Assembly: GCF_031344075.1 (NCBI RefSeq)
Contig: NZ_JAVJAN010000003.1
Location: 61,714 to 125,713 of the forward strand
Direction of reading: 5' to 3'
Source of the DNA: Clostridium aquiflavi
GTDB lineage: Bacteria > Bacillota > Clostridia > Clostridiales > Clostridiaceae
Length of the DNA: 64,000 nt
Of this stretch, positions 25,298-33,888 are shown piece by piece. Made by a program: the position numbers and the translations under genes. Within the stretch, counting starts at the first letter, position 1, and each line of letters starts with the position of its first letter. The notes below the pieces were generated by a model. That model was given only the letters and a program-made list of their open reading frames with translations, had not been told where the DNA came from and searched no databases.

Positions 25298-25493
25298 GTT
25301 CTAAATACCATAATAAAATAGAGATAGATCTTTAATAGAATATATTTATTAAAAAACAAAAGCTTATTATTACCTATTTGGCAATGATAAGCTCTATTTT
25401 TATTATACAGAGCTTTTTAGTGTGTTATAAATATATCTTAATTTATAACAATAGCAATATATATAGATGAAAAAATAAATTTTAATTGAAGTT
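25298..25493. other. Gap after the Crp/Fnr gene with overlapping hairpins
   Basis: Contains two hairpins that share bases 25390-25393: stem 1 spans 25361-25393 (AGCTTAT/ATAAGCT) and stem 2 spans 25390-25414. No open frame. The cupin promoter begins at its right end. Confidence 0.5.
25390..25419 (+). terminator. Terminator after the Crp/Fnr gene
   Basis: AGCTCT (25390-25395) pairs with AGAGCT (25409-25414), followed by TTTTT. It overlaps a preceding AGCTTAT/ATAAGCT hairpin. Confidence 0.65.
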
Positions 25494-25535
25494 TTGATTT
25501 AAATCACATTTTATTAAAATCAATAAAGCTATAAT
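25494..25535 (+). promoter_or_regulatory. FNR/Crp-type box and -10 of the cupin gene
   Basis: TTGATTTAAATCAC (25494-25507), identical to the box before the DUF438 gene. TATAAT (25530-25535) begins 22 bases after its end, giving the same class II spacing. Confidence 0.8.
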
Positions 25536-25599
25536 AAGATCATAAGTTAAATAAAAAATAAGTTTTAAGAATAGATAATAAATTTAGGAGGAAAAGATT

Positions 25600-25941
25600 A
25601 TGAATGGAAAATTTTTTAAGAATATAGAATTTGCAAAGGTGTTAGCACTTAAAGAAGATGTGAATTATGCTCAAGGACAAGTAGTTAGTAAAACATTAGT
25701 CCAAACACAAAATGTAGGTATAACTTTATTTTCATTTGATAAAGGAGAGGAAATAAGTTCACATTCAGCACCAGGAGATGCATTAGTTTATGTGTCAGAA
25801 GGTGAAGTTACTATAACAATTGGAGAGAATGAGCCGGTAATTGTTACAGAAGGAAACTTTATAGTTATGCCTGCTAACATTCCTCATGCATTAGAAGCAA
25901 CTGAAAAATTTAAAATGATGTTAATAGTAGTAAAGGGTTAG
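25600..25941 (+). CDS. Small cupin-domain protein
   Basis: 113 residues, a single beta-barrel cupin. Motif 1 resembles HSAPGDALVYVSEGE (metal ligands partly conserved, His near 50) and motif 2 NFIVMPANIPHAL (His near 92). Function is not fixed by sequence. The shared FNR-type promoter ties it to the hemerythrin gene and the Cys-rich regulator. Strong TAGGAGGA site. Confidence 0.85.
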   Translation: MNGKFFKNIEFAKVLALKEDVNYAQGQVVSKTLVQTQNVGITLFSFDKGEEISSHSAPGDALVYVSEGEVTITIGENEPVIVTEGNFIVMPANIPHALEATEKFKMMLIVVKG

Positions 25942-25945
25942 TTAT

Positions 25946-25975
25946 AAGAATCTTGAGAAATCAAGGTTCTTTTTT
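25946..25975 (+). terminator. Terminator after the cupin gene
   Basis: GAATCTTGA and TCAAGGTTC arms around a GAAA loop, then a T run. Confidence 0.88.
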
Positions 25976-26020
25976 ATATTAACAATTAACATAGCATCAT
26001 TTTTTTTACTGATTGTATAG

Positions 26021-26055
26021 AGCTTAAACATATTAGAGAATGTTTAAGCTTTTTT
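26021..26055 (+). terminator. Second hairpin-T element downstream of the cupin gene
   Basis: Perfect 11-base stem (AGCTTAAACAT with ATGTTTAAGCT), 8-base loop, then TTTTTT. It is about 45 bases after the first terminator with no frame between, so it is either a backup terminator or the end of a short RNA. Confidence 0.75.
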
Positions 26056-26156
26056 ATATTTTCTAATTAATAGCTTTATTATATAATGTTATTAATTTAA
26101 TACGTAATTTTGTTTGGATTTTATTTAACATACTAAATATAAAAGGGGAGTTTTTA

Positions 26157-28193
26157 TTGGAGAAAAAAATAAAAAGACTATTTATTTTTTCATTAACAAT
26201 TATAGGAATTCTAGTAGTAGCAGCATTTATATTTGCATCTATGAAAGCAAATAGTATAAATGTAAAACAAAGTGAAAACTTAGTACAGGAATATTTTCAA
26301 TTATTAAATGAGAAAAAGTATGATTTAATGTATGATAAGTTATCTGATGAAAGTAAAAATGAAATATCTAAAGATGAATTCATAGAAAGAAATAAAAATA
26401 TTTATGAAGGAATAGGAGCCAAAAATATAACAATAGATAGTACAAAAGTGAAAGTAGATGGTAGTGATATCTTAGCAACATTTCAATGTAATATGAACAC
26501 TATTGCAGGAAATCTAAATTTTAATAATACAATGGATATAAATAGAGTTCATGATGAGATTAAAGTAAATTGGTCTTCAAATTTAATTTTTCCTGAACTT
26601 AATAATGACTACAAAGTTAAAGTTCAAATAACAGAGTCTAGACGAGGCGATATTTTAGATAGAAATAATATTAAACTTGCCACTGATGATGATGTAGCTG
26701 AAATAGGAATTGTTATTGAAAAGCTTGGAGAAAATCAAAAAGAAGCCATAAATGAGATAGCAAAGACGTTAGAAATATCTAGTGAGTACATAGAGAAACA
26801 ATTAAGTCAGTCATATGTTAAACCAAATATGTTTGTACCAATTAAAGTTGTTTCTTATAGTAATGATATAGTTAATAAAGCATCAAAAATTCCAGGTGTA
26901 GTCATAAAAGACAAGCCTTCAAGGATTTATCCATTAGAAGCTAAAGCAGCACATTTAATTGGATATATTCAAAATGTTACAGCAGAAGATTTAGAAAAAA
27001 ATAGTGATAAGAATTATTCTGATTCATCAGTAATAGGGAAGGCTGGGCTAGAAGCAATATATGAGGATAGATTAAGAGGCATTGATGGAATAAAAATAAA
27101 TATAGTTGATAAAAATTCAAATGAGATTAAAGTAATTTATAATAGGGAAATTAAAAATGGAGAGGATATAAAATTAACTATAGACAGTAATATTCAAGAA
27201 ATCGCGTATGACGCTTTAGAAGATAACAAAGGAGCTACAGTAAGTATAAATCCTAATACCGGTGAGGTTTTAGCTCTTGTAAGTACACCAGCATATAATC
27301 CAAATGATTTTGTTCTTGGGCTGTCAACTGAGAAATGGAATGATCTAAATACTAATGAAAGTAAGCCATTATACAATAGATTTCAAAGTAATATAACTCC
27401 AGGATCAGCATTTAAACCTATTACAGCAGCTATAGGCATAGAAGAAAAAGTACTTGATCCTAATGAGGATAAAGGAATAGTAGGACTAAAGTGGCAAAAA
27501 GATGACTCATGGGGTGGATATAAGGTAACAAGGGTTCATGCTTATGAATTACCTGCTAATTTAGAGAATGCATTAATATTTTCTGATAATATATATTTTG
27601 CAAGAGTTGCATTAGATATAGGTGCAGAAAATTTTGAGAAAAAGCTAAAGGAATTTGGAATAGGTGAAAAAATTCCATTTGAATATGGTGTTTCAGTTTC
27701 TCAATTTTCATCGAAAGATGGAATTAACAATGAAATATTACTTGCTGATAGTGGATATGGACAAGGTGATATTTTAATGAATCCATTACAACTTTCTATG
27801 ATGTATACAATGTTTACTAATGAGGGAGATATTTTAAAACCTTATTTAGAATATAAAGAAAGTCCTGAGAAAAGCATTTGGAAAGATAATGTTATTGCAA
27901 ATGAAACCGCTAGAATTATATTAAATGATTTAGAAAGTGTAGTAAGTAAATTGAGCGGGACTGCACATGCACTGGCGGAACAAGGAATTAATATTGCAGC
28001 TAAAACAGGTACTGCTGAGATAAAGTTAGCTCAAGATGATAAAACAGGTACTGAGATAGGATGGGTAGTAGCAACCACAACAAATAAAGATAATAACATT
28101 TTAGTAACTACATTTGTAGAAGATGTAAAAGGCAAAGGTGGAAGTGGTTATGTAATTCCAATAGTAAAAAAAATAATACAAGAAGTGAAATAA
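26157..28193 (+). CDS. Class B1 penicillin-binding protein with MecA-type N-terminal domain
   Basis: 678 residues. A membrane anchor (about 8-28) is followed by an NTF2-like MecA_N domain (about 35-145, SENLVQEYFQLLNEKKYDLM), a dimerisation domain (ESRRGDILDRN, about 160-340) and a transpeptidase domain. Catalytic SxxK is SAFK (Ser417), SxN is SDN (about 478) and KTGT starts at Lys616. This architecture is that of MecA/PBP2a, Bacillus PBP3 and enterococcal PBP5, many of which bind beta-lactams poorly. TTG start with AGGGGAG. It is flanked by terminators, so probably monocistronic. Confidence 0.92.
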   Translation: MEKKIKRLFIFSLTIIGILVVAAFIFASMKANSINVKQSENLVQEYFQLLNEKKYDLMYDKLSDESKNEISKDEFIERNKNIYEGIGAKNITIDSTKVKVDGSDILATFQCNMNTIAGNLNFNNTMDINRVHDEIKVNWSSNLIFPELNNDYKVKVQITESRRGDILDRNNIKLATDDDVAEIGIVIEKLGENQKEAINEIAKTLEISSEYIEKQLSQSYVKPNMFVPIKVVSYSNDIVNKASKIPGVVIKDKPSRIYPLEAKAAHLIGYIQNVTAEDLEKNSDKNYSDSSVIGKAGLEAIYEDRLRGIDGIKINIVDKNSNEIKVIYNREIKNGEDIKLTIDSNIQEIAYDALEDNKGATVSINPNTGEVLALVSTPAYNPNDFVLGLSTEKWNDLNTNESKPLYNRFQSNITPGSAFKPITAAIGIEEKVLDPNEDKGIVGLKWQKDDSWGGYKVTRVHAYELPANLENALIFSDNIYFARVALDIGAENFEKKLKEFGIGEKIPFEYGVSVSQFSSKDGINNEILLADSGYGQGDILMNPLQLSMMYTMFTNEGDILKPYLEYKESPEKSIWKDNVIANETARIILNDLESVVSKLSGTAHALAEQGINIAAKTGTAEIKLAQDDKTGTEIGWVVATTTNKDNNILVTTFVEDVKGKGGSGYVIPIVKKIIQEVK

Positions 28194-28260
28194 ACAGGAA
28201 AGTTTTCATTAAATCCATATTTATCGTGAAAAACCAAATTTTATGTTATACTAATAATAG

Positions 28261-28296
28261 TCATACTGCATATAAAAATGTAGTATGATTTTTTTA
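28261..28296 (+). terminator. Terminator after the class B1 PBP gene
   Basis: TCATACTGCAT/ATGTAGTATGA stem, short loop, T run. Confidence 0.85.
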
Positions 28297-28327
28297 GTTT
28301 GTAGATAATGATTTACTAAACTTTGTA

Positions 28328-28360
28328 GAAAAAAGCTGGTAGCCAATTGACTTCCAGCTT
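28328..28360 (-). terminator. Orphan minus-strand hairpin with T tract
   Basis: Read on the minus strand, AAGCTGG (28354-28360) and CCAGCTT (28333-28339) enclose a 14-base loop and run into T's. No minus-strand gene lies to the right, so if used it would end an antisense or small RNA. Confidence 0.45.
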
Positions 28361-28458
28361 CTAATGGTACCGTTTCTTATTTAGTAAAATATTTATTACT
28401 GTTAATTTAAAAAGTGAAAATTAAACTTAAAAATAGAGTAAAAGAATAAGGTAAATAT

Positions 28459-30102
28459 ATGAAACAATTAAAAAAACAATATATAATTATTATAGTAGCA
28501 ATAATAGTAGGAATAAACATAGTAGGGACATTGTACTTTTTTAATAAACATGAACAGAACAAAAATTCAGATGACTTAAATCAATTGATAGAATCTTTTG
28601 TTGTAGATGATAATGATAATAAAAAAGAAATTTTAGATATGCAGGAGTTTATAAGTAAAAATCCTAATTTAGATAGAAGAAACATAGCTAAATTCCATCT
28701 CAATTTAACTAAATTATATATATTAGATTTATTTGATTGGGAAAATTTAGATGATGCTATAGATAATTTTGTAAAAACACAAATAGAATCAGGGTTATCA
28801 AAACAGTGGGATATTGCAGCGTGGTCTTATGCTGATATTTCACAGATATACATTGACTTTTATACATATGATATAGCTGAATCTTGCTTAGATAGAGCAT
28901 TAAATTATGCAAGCAGATGTGAAATGGAAGAGTTTTTTTATGAATATTGTTATACAACATTAGCTATGATCTATGCAAGAACTAATCGTTCGGAATTAGC
29001 AATGGAATATTATAATAAAGCTTTAGAGCATGATAGCGAAAATAAAATAGAATATGAATCTATGGAACAAAGGCGAAAAATAGTTTTAGCTAGAATTTTA
29101 TTAAATGAAAAAAAATATGATGAATGTAAGAAGAATTTAAATGAAATTAGAGAATATATACACAGTTATGAAACATATCCATCAAGAATACTATGGGTAT
29201 CAGGAATACTATTTCCTTATCTAGAAATGCAAGCAAAAGTAGGACTTTTAACCCAAGACTATGATGGTCTTACTCATTATATGGATGAGATATTTACATA
29301 TGCATTAATATACAATCAAAATAGTATATTATTAAATTTTCTTATTGATATTACTACTATGATTGATGAAGAAAATAGGTTTGATTTACCTATAGAAATA
29401 GAAAAAACTATTTCTAATTACACATTAAAACTAATCAGATTGTATCCTCAAGAATATCAATTAAGAAATATTCAAACTGGAGCTCATATGTATAATTCAA
29501 ATGAAACTAATATTACACTTTTAATTCAGAAATATAAAATGAATGATTTATATAAGATAATTATTACTGCATCGTGTATTGTTGTAATAATAATAATAAT
29601 TTTAGTATGTATGGTTAGATACAATGAAAAATCCAGTGTCATAGATGAATTATCTAAGTCATATAATCGTAGATATTTTAATAAGGTATATAGAAAAATT
29701 CAAAGGGAAAATGTATCCTTTGGAATACTTATGTATGATATTGATTATTTTAAACAGATAAATGATGGTAATGGACATGAAATTGGAGATAAAGTAATAA
29801 AAGAAATTGCTGAAATAATAATGGAATTATTAGATAGTAATTCAACACTTTTTAGATATGGCGGTGATGAATTTTGTATTATTAGTAAGAAGAAAACTTT
29901 AGAACAAATGATTTCACTTGCTGAATCAATTCATATTGTAACGGATCATATGAAATGTGCTGATGGTAAAGTTGAGATTACATTAAGTATTGGTGGTGCA
30001 GCAACAGAAAAGTCAGAAGATATCATGCCTCTTGTAGATAAGAACTTATATGAGGCAAAAAGAATGGGAAGGAACTGTGTTGTAGTTAAAAATAAAAGGT
30101 AA
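28459..30102 (+). CDS. Membrane diguanylate cyclase with TPR-like sensor region
   Basis: 547 residues. Two membrane helices (about 8-28 and 366-386) bracket a helical extracytoplasmic region with TPR-like repeats (about 60-340, including AMIYARTNRSELAMEYYNKA). A cytoplasmic GGDEF domain (about 395-545) carries an intact GGDEF at residues 468-472 (RYGGDEF) and DIDYFKQINDGNGHEIGD upstream. It should make cyclic di-GMP in response to an unknown external or envelope signal. No inhibitory RxxD site was seen close before GGDEF. The ribosome binding site is weak (AAGG). Confidence 0.9.
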   Translation: MKQLKKQYIIIIVAIIVGINIVGTLYFFNKHEQNKNSDDLNQLIESFVVDDNDNKKEILDMQEFISKNPNLDRRNIAKFHLNLTKLYILDLFDWENLDDAIDNFVKTQIESGLSKQWDIAAWSYADISQIYIDFYTYDIAESCLDRALNYASRCEMEEFFYEYCYTTLAMIYARTNRSELAMEYYNKALEHDSENKIEYESMEQRRKIVLARILLNEKKYDECKKNLNEIREYIHSYETYPSRILWVSGILFPYLEMQAKVGLLTQDYDGLTHYMDEIFTYALIYNQNSILLNFLIDITTMIDEENRFDLPIEIEKTISNYTLKLIRLYPQEYQLRNIQTGAHMYNSNETNITLLIQKYKMNDLYKIIITASCIVVIIIIILVCMVRYNEKSSVIDELSKSYNRRYFNKVYRKIQRENVSFGILMYDIDYFKQINDGNGHEIGDKVIKEIAEIIMELLDSNSTLFRYGGDEFCIISKKKTLEQMISLAESIHIVTDHMKCADGKVEITLSIGGAATEKSEDIMPLVDKNLYEAKRMGRNCVVVKNKR

Positions 30103-30468
30103 TTTTAGTTATAACTACATTAATAGCAAAAGCTTTGAAGTTAACCTTAAAAATACATGAGACATACGTAATGAGTATTAATAAATAACAAAATATAGGA
30201 ATAGTGATAATGAGCTAATGGACTTAAGGAATAATATTTCAAATCCATTAGCTCTTTTTATTGCACATAAAATTATATTAACAAAGCATTATACAACAAC
30301 TTTATTCTATCAATATACTAGAATAAAATGAATACTATAATAAATGCAGGAAAATATATGGTTATACTTAGAAGTGAAGTAACTATATGGTATAATGGTA
30401 AGGTGGTAAAATTGAAAGAAAAGTAAGAAAATTTAAATAAATATTAATAGATATAGGTGGGTTATAAA
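30103..30468. other. Gap between GGDEF gene and sigma54 regulator
   Basis: Holds a terminator at 30212-30259. Beyond it is AT-rich DNA with a TATAAT at 30391-30396, which could be the -10 of the regulator gene (the -35 is poor). No frame longer than a few codons has a ribosome binding site. Confidence 0.45.
30212..30259 (+). terminator. Terminator after the GGDEF gene
   Basis: GAGCTAATGGA (30212-30222) pairs with TCCATTAGCTC (30244-30254), followed by TTTTT. Confidence 0.88.
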
Positions 30469-32211
30469 ATGAAAATAACTTTAGTTAATATAAAAGAAAT
30501 AATAAATAAATATTCTATATTATTATCAAATTTGTTAACAATAGATGTGGAGATAGTTGATGATAAATTAGTAAGAGTTGCTGCAACAGGAATATATGAA
30601 AAAAGAATTGGAGAAAACATAAAAGATCAAGGTTATGTATATAAGAAGGCTTTAGATACAGGAAAAACATTAGTTATAGAAAATCCAGGAAAAGATAAAT
30701 TATGTGATGAATGTAAAAAAAGAGGAAACTGCAATGAATTTATGGAAATATGTGTACCTATTAAATATGAAGAAACTACATTTGGAGTAATAGGTTTAGT
30801 ATGTTCTAATGAAGGTCAAAAGGATAAATTGAAAAGCAATTTAGCTATTATGATTAAGTTTTTAGAACAAATAGCTGAATTTATTTCAATTAAAGTAATA
30901 GAACAAAATCAAATATTCGAAAATGAGAATAGTATTAAATTTTTCAAAGAAATAGTAAATTCTATAGATGATGGAATTATAACTGTAGATATAAAAAATG
31001 AAATTATAACAGCCAATAATAATGCATTAAAGTTATTAAAAGTTAAGCCAAGTATTGTAGGTAAAAAAGTTACTATAGAAGAAACAGATGAATATACTCC
31101 AAAAGGAGGTATTTATAATTTCAATATTGAGAATGAAAAATTTAAAATTATAGGAAAGGTAGTAGAAAACTATATCAATAATAAAGATTGTAACAAAATA
31201 ATTATTTTTAAAGAACTAATTACTATTGAAGAAGAGTTAAAAAATAATAGTATTAACTGTGATTCAATAATTGGACAAGCAGATAATATAGTAGAACTTA
31301 AAAAGAAAATAAAAAAAGTCTCATATACTGATGCTACAATCTTAATTACAGGAGAAAGTGGCACAGGAAAAGAGTTAGTAGCTAGAGCAGTACATTCCGA
31401 AGGTAATAGAAAAAATATGCCATTTATAGCTATAAACTGTGGAGCTATTCCAGAAAATTTATTAGAAAGTGAACTTTTTGGATATGTTAAAGGTGCATTT
31501 TCAGGAGCAAGTTCTGGGGGAAGAATAGGAAAATTTGAACTTGCTAATAATGGGGTGATTTTTTTAGATGAAATAGGTGATATGCCGTTATATCTTCAAG
31601 TAAAAATTTTAAGAGTATTACAAGAAAAAACCATTGTAAAAATAGGTTCAAATAAGTTGATAAATTTAAATATAAGAGTAATAGCAGCTACAAATAAGAA
31701 CTTAAAAAAACTAGTTGATGAAGGTAAATTTAGAGCAGATTTATATTATAGATTAAATATAATTCCTATTGAAGTTCCAAGCTTAAGGGATAGGGAAGAT
31801 GATGTTGTATTAATAACTAAAATGTTAGTAGAAAAGTATAATGCAAGATGTAATAAGTATATACATACTATAGACAGGGAATTAATTAAAATATTTAAGG
31901 ATTATAGTTGGCCAGGAAATATAAGAGAATTAGAAAATATAGTAGAATTTATGGTTAGCTTATCAGGTGAAAATGGGATACTTGAAAAATCTATGTTGCC
32001 AACATCATTTGTACAAAGTTATAATGAGGAACTTAAAAATAGAAATGATGAAATATGTATAGATGATGACATAATGACATTAAAGGAAATAGAAAAGATA
32101 TATATTAAAAAAGCTTTAGCAAAGTATGGAAATTCAACGAAAAGTAAAATGAAAGTGGCAAAAAAATTAGGTATAGGAATAGCTACTCTTTATAGAAAAA
32201 TAGAAGAATAA
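30469..32211 (+). CDS. ygeV: Sigma54-dependent transcriptional activator (YgeV-like) of the purine island
   Basis: 580 residues. N-terminal GAF-like sensory region (about 1-155, with Cys-rich LCDECKKRGNC), a PAS domain (about 160-240), an AAA+ domain with Walker A GESGTGKE at about 295, the sigma54-contacting loop GAFSGA near 342 (usually GAFTGA) and Walker B FLDEIGDM. A Fis-type HTH lies at the end (KVAKKLGIGIATLYRK). It activates sigma54-RNA polymerase by ATP hydrolysis. Three sigma54 promoters downstream are the natural targets. Start is ATG 30469, eight bases after AGGTGG, rather than the GTG at 30457. The symbol follows the E. coli purine-cluster regulator by context. Confidence 0.88.
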   Translation: MKITLVNIKEIINKYSILLSNLLTIDVEIVDDKLVRVAATGIYEKRIGENIKDQGYVYKKALDTGKTLVIENPGKDKLCDECKKRGNCNEFMEICVPIKYEETTFGVIGLVCSNEGQKDKLKSNLAIMIKFLEQIAEFISIKVIEQNQIFENENSIKFFKEIVNSIDDGIITVDIKNEIITANNNALKLLKVKPSIVGKKVTIEETDEYTPKGGIYNFNIENEKFKIIGKVVENYINNKDCNKIIIFKELITIEEELKNNSINCDSIIGQADNIVELKKKIKKVSYTDATILITGESGTGKELVARAVHSEGNRKNMPFIAINCGAIPENLLESELFGYVKGAFSGASSGGRIGKFELANNGVIFLDEIGDMPLYLQVKILRVLQEKTIVKIGSNKLINLNIRVIAATNKNLKKLVDEGKFRADLYYRLNIIPIEVPSLRDREDDVVLITKMLVEKYNARCNKYIHTIDRELIKIFKDYSWPGNIRELENIVEFMVSLSGENGILEKSMLPTSFVQSYNEELKNRNDEICIDDDIMTLKEIEKIYIKKALAKYGNSTKSKMKVAKKLGIGIATLYRKIEE

Positions 32212-32219
32212 AATACAAA

Positions 32220-32234
32220 TTATCATTATGATAA
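32220..32234. promoter_or_regulatory. Proposed activator site, TTATCA-N3-TGATAA
   Basis: A perfect TTATCA-TTA-TGATAA nine bases after the regulator stop codon, about 250 bases before the first sigma54 promoter. Same symmetric unit as at 32371, 40623, 40643, 40705, 47627, 47648 and 47712. Confidence 0.6.
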
Positions 32235-32301
32235 ATTATATTTTATTATGTTAACTTTAGCTAACTAAAATAAGCTTAAAATCAGGCATATTACAGAATT
32301 T

Positions 32302-32340
32302 AACAGATACAATATATAGGTATATTGGTCTGTTATTTTT
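32302..32340 (+). terminator. Terminator after the sigma54 regulator gene
   Basis: AACAGA..CAATATA pairs with TATATTG..TCTGTT around TAGG, with a small internal loop, then ATTTTTTT. Confidence 0.75.
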
Positions 32341-32370
32341 TTATGTTCCTTATTATTTTGATAAAAATAA

Positions 32371-32385
32371 TTATCAAAATGATAA
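32371..32385. promoter_or_regulatory. Proposed activator site upstream of the ygeY operon
   Basis: TTATCA-AAA-TGATAA. The preceding bases from 32356 (TTTTGATAA) form a second inverted repeat with its left half. It lies 100 bases before the -24 element at 32485. Confidence 0.65.
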
Positions 32386-32484
32386 TTACTTACTTTAAAA
32401 ATAAAATAAGTGATTAAAATAATGCTGTTAAGCAAGGTATAGGGGGGATTTTTCATAAAAAATGAAAAAAATACTTCTCAGTTT

Positions 32485-32500
32485 TGGCAAGGTAATTGCT
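32485..32500 (+). promoter_or_regulatory. Sigma54 (-24/-12) promoter of the ygeY-ridA operon
   Basis: TGGCA-AGGTAA-TTGCT: GG and GC elements with the exact 6-base gap between TGGCA and TTGC of the sigma54 consensus. It lies 88 bases before the ygeY ATG. Confidence 0.85.
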
Positions 32501-32587
32501 AAAGTAATAGTTAGTGGTGATATATAAATAAAATCATCAAACCAATGATATAAAATAATATTTTCATAAAAAGGCGGGGGAATAACT

Positions 32588-33787
32588 ATGGATTTTAAAA
32601 ACATTAAGGTAAGAGCAAAGGCTTATGAAGCAGACATGACAAAGTTTTTAAGGGATTTAATTGCTATCCCAGGAGAAAGTGCTAATGAAGAGCTAGTGAT
32701 AAAAAGAATATCACAAGAAATGAAAAAACTTGGTTTTAATAAAGTTGAAATCGATAAAATGGGAAATGTTTTAGGATATATGGGAACTGGTAAAACTTTA
32801 ATTGCCTATGATGCACATATTGATACAGTTGGAATAGGTGAGATGAGCAACTGGACATTTGATCCTTATAAAGGATATGAAACAGATGAAGAAATAGGTG
32901 GACGTGGAGCGTCTGACCAATTAGGAGGAATAGTTTCTGCAACTTATGGAGCTAAAATAATGAAAGATCTAGATCTTTTATCTGATAAGTACACAGTGTT
33001 AGTAACTGGTACAGTACAAGAAGAAGATTGTGATGGATTATGTTGGCAATATATCCACAATGAAGATAAGGTAAAACCAGAATTTGTTGTAATAACTGAA
33101 CCAACTAATGGAAATATTTATAGAGGTCAACGTGGTCGTATGGAAATAAGAGTTGAAGTTAAGGGCGTATCTTGTCATGGTTCTGCTCCAGAACGTGGAG
33201 ATAACGCAATTTATAAAATGGCGGATATATTACAAGAGGTTAGAGTATTAAATGATAATTTACACTATGATGAATTCTTAGGCAAAGGAACTGTAACCGT
33301 TTCAGAAGTGTTCTATAATTCACCATCTCGTTGTGCAGTAGCAGATATGTGTGCAATTTCTTTAGATCGTAGATTAACTGATGGAGAAACTTTTGAATCA
33401 GCATTAGAAGAAGTAAGAAATCTTCCATTTGCTAAAAAATATAATGCAAAAGTAACTATGTATAAATATGAAAGACCAAGTTGGACAAATCTTGTATATC
33501 CAACAGATTGTTATTTCCCAACTTGGGTAATACCAGAAGATGCACCAGCAACTAAAGCAATGGTTGAAGCTTATGAAGGCATGTATGGAAAACCACTAGT
33601 TGATAAATGGACATTCTCAACTAATGGAGTATCAATAATGGGTAGATATGGAATTCCATGTATAGGATTTGGACCAGGTAAAGAAGAAGAAGCACATGCT
33701 CCAAATGAAAAGACTTGGAAAGCTGATTTAGTAAGATGTGCTGCTGTATATGCTGCAGTACCAACAATCTATTGTAAAGATAAATAA
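32588..33787 (+). CDS. ygeY: YgeY-type M20 family metallopeptidase/deacylase
   Basis: 399 residues, M20 zinc amidohydrolase. Metal ligands are visible in YDAHIDTVGIG (His and Asp near 79-81), RGASDQLGG (about 108), QEEDCDG (about 144), TEPTNG (about 175) and near the end GKEEEAHAPNE (about 365). YgeY is a member of the conserved anaerobic purine/urate cluster, thought to hydrolyse an acyl or carbamoyl-type amide intermediate; the exact substrate cannot be read from sequence. First gene after the sigma54 promoter, with GGCGGGGGA upstream of the ATG. Confidence 0.9.
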   Translation: MDFKNIKVRAKAYEADMTKFLRDLIAIPGESANEELVIKRISQEMKKLGFNKVEIDKMGNVLGYMGTGKTLIAYDAHIDTVGIGEMSNWTFDPYKGYETDEEIGGRGASDQLGGIVSATYGAKIMKDLDLLSDKYTVLVTGTVQEEDCDGLCWQYIHNEDKVKPEFVVITEPTNGNIYRGQRGRMEIRVEVKGVSCHGSAPERGDNAIYKMADILQEVRVLNDNLHYDEFLGKGTVTVSEVFYNSPSRCAVADMCAISLDRRLTDGETFESALEEVRNLPFAKKYNAKVTMYKYERPSWTNLVYPTDCYFPTWVIPEDAPATKAMVEAYEGMYGKPLVDKWTFSTNGVSIMGRYGIPCIGFGPGKEEEAHAPNEKTWKADLVRCAAVYAAVPTIYCKDK

Positions 33788-33834
33788 AGCTATGTTTTAA
33801 GTAAATGCTGATATTATACTACAATATCAACACT
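33788..33834. repeat. CTATGTTTTAA element with palindromic centre
   Basis: Begins AGCTATGTTTTAAG, then TGCTGATATT (33806-33815) pairs with AATATCAACA (33823-33832). It joins a forward and an inverted half of the element seen at 5290 and 10015. It occupies the ygeY-ygeW gap. Confidence 0.6.
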
Positions 33835-33888
33835 ATTAGAAACACAAGTTTTAATAAAAAATAAAGAAGAAATATTGGAGGATTTACA

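Noticed and set aside
28297..28458. Cyclic di-GMP riboswitch before the diguanylate cyclase gene
   Set aside because: The hairpin present is oriented for the minus strand and the conserved riboswitch core is absent.
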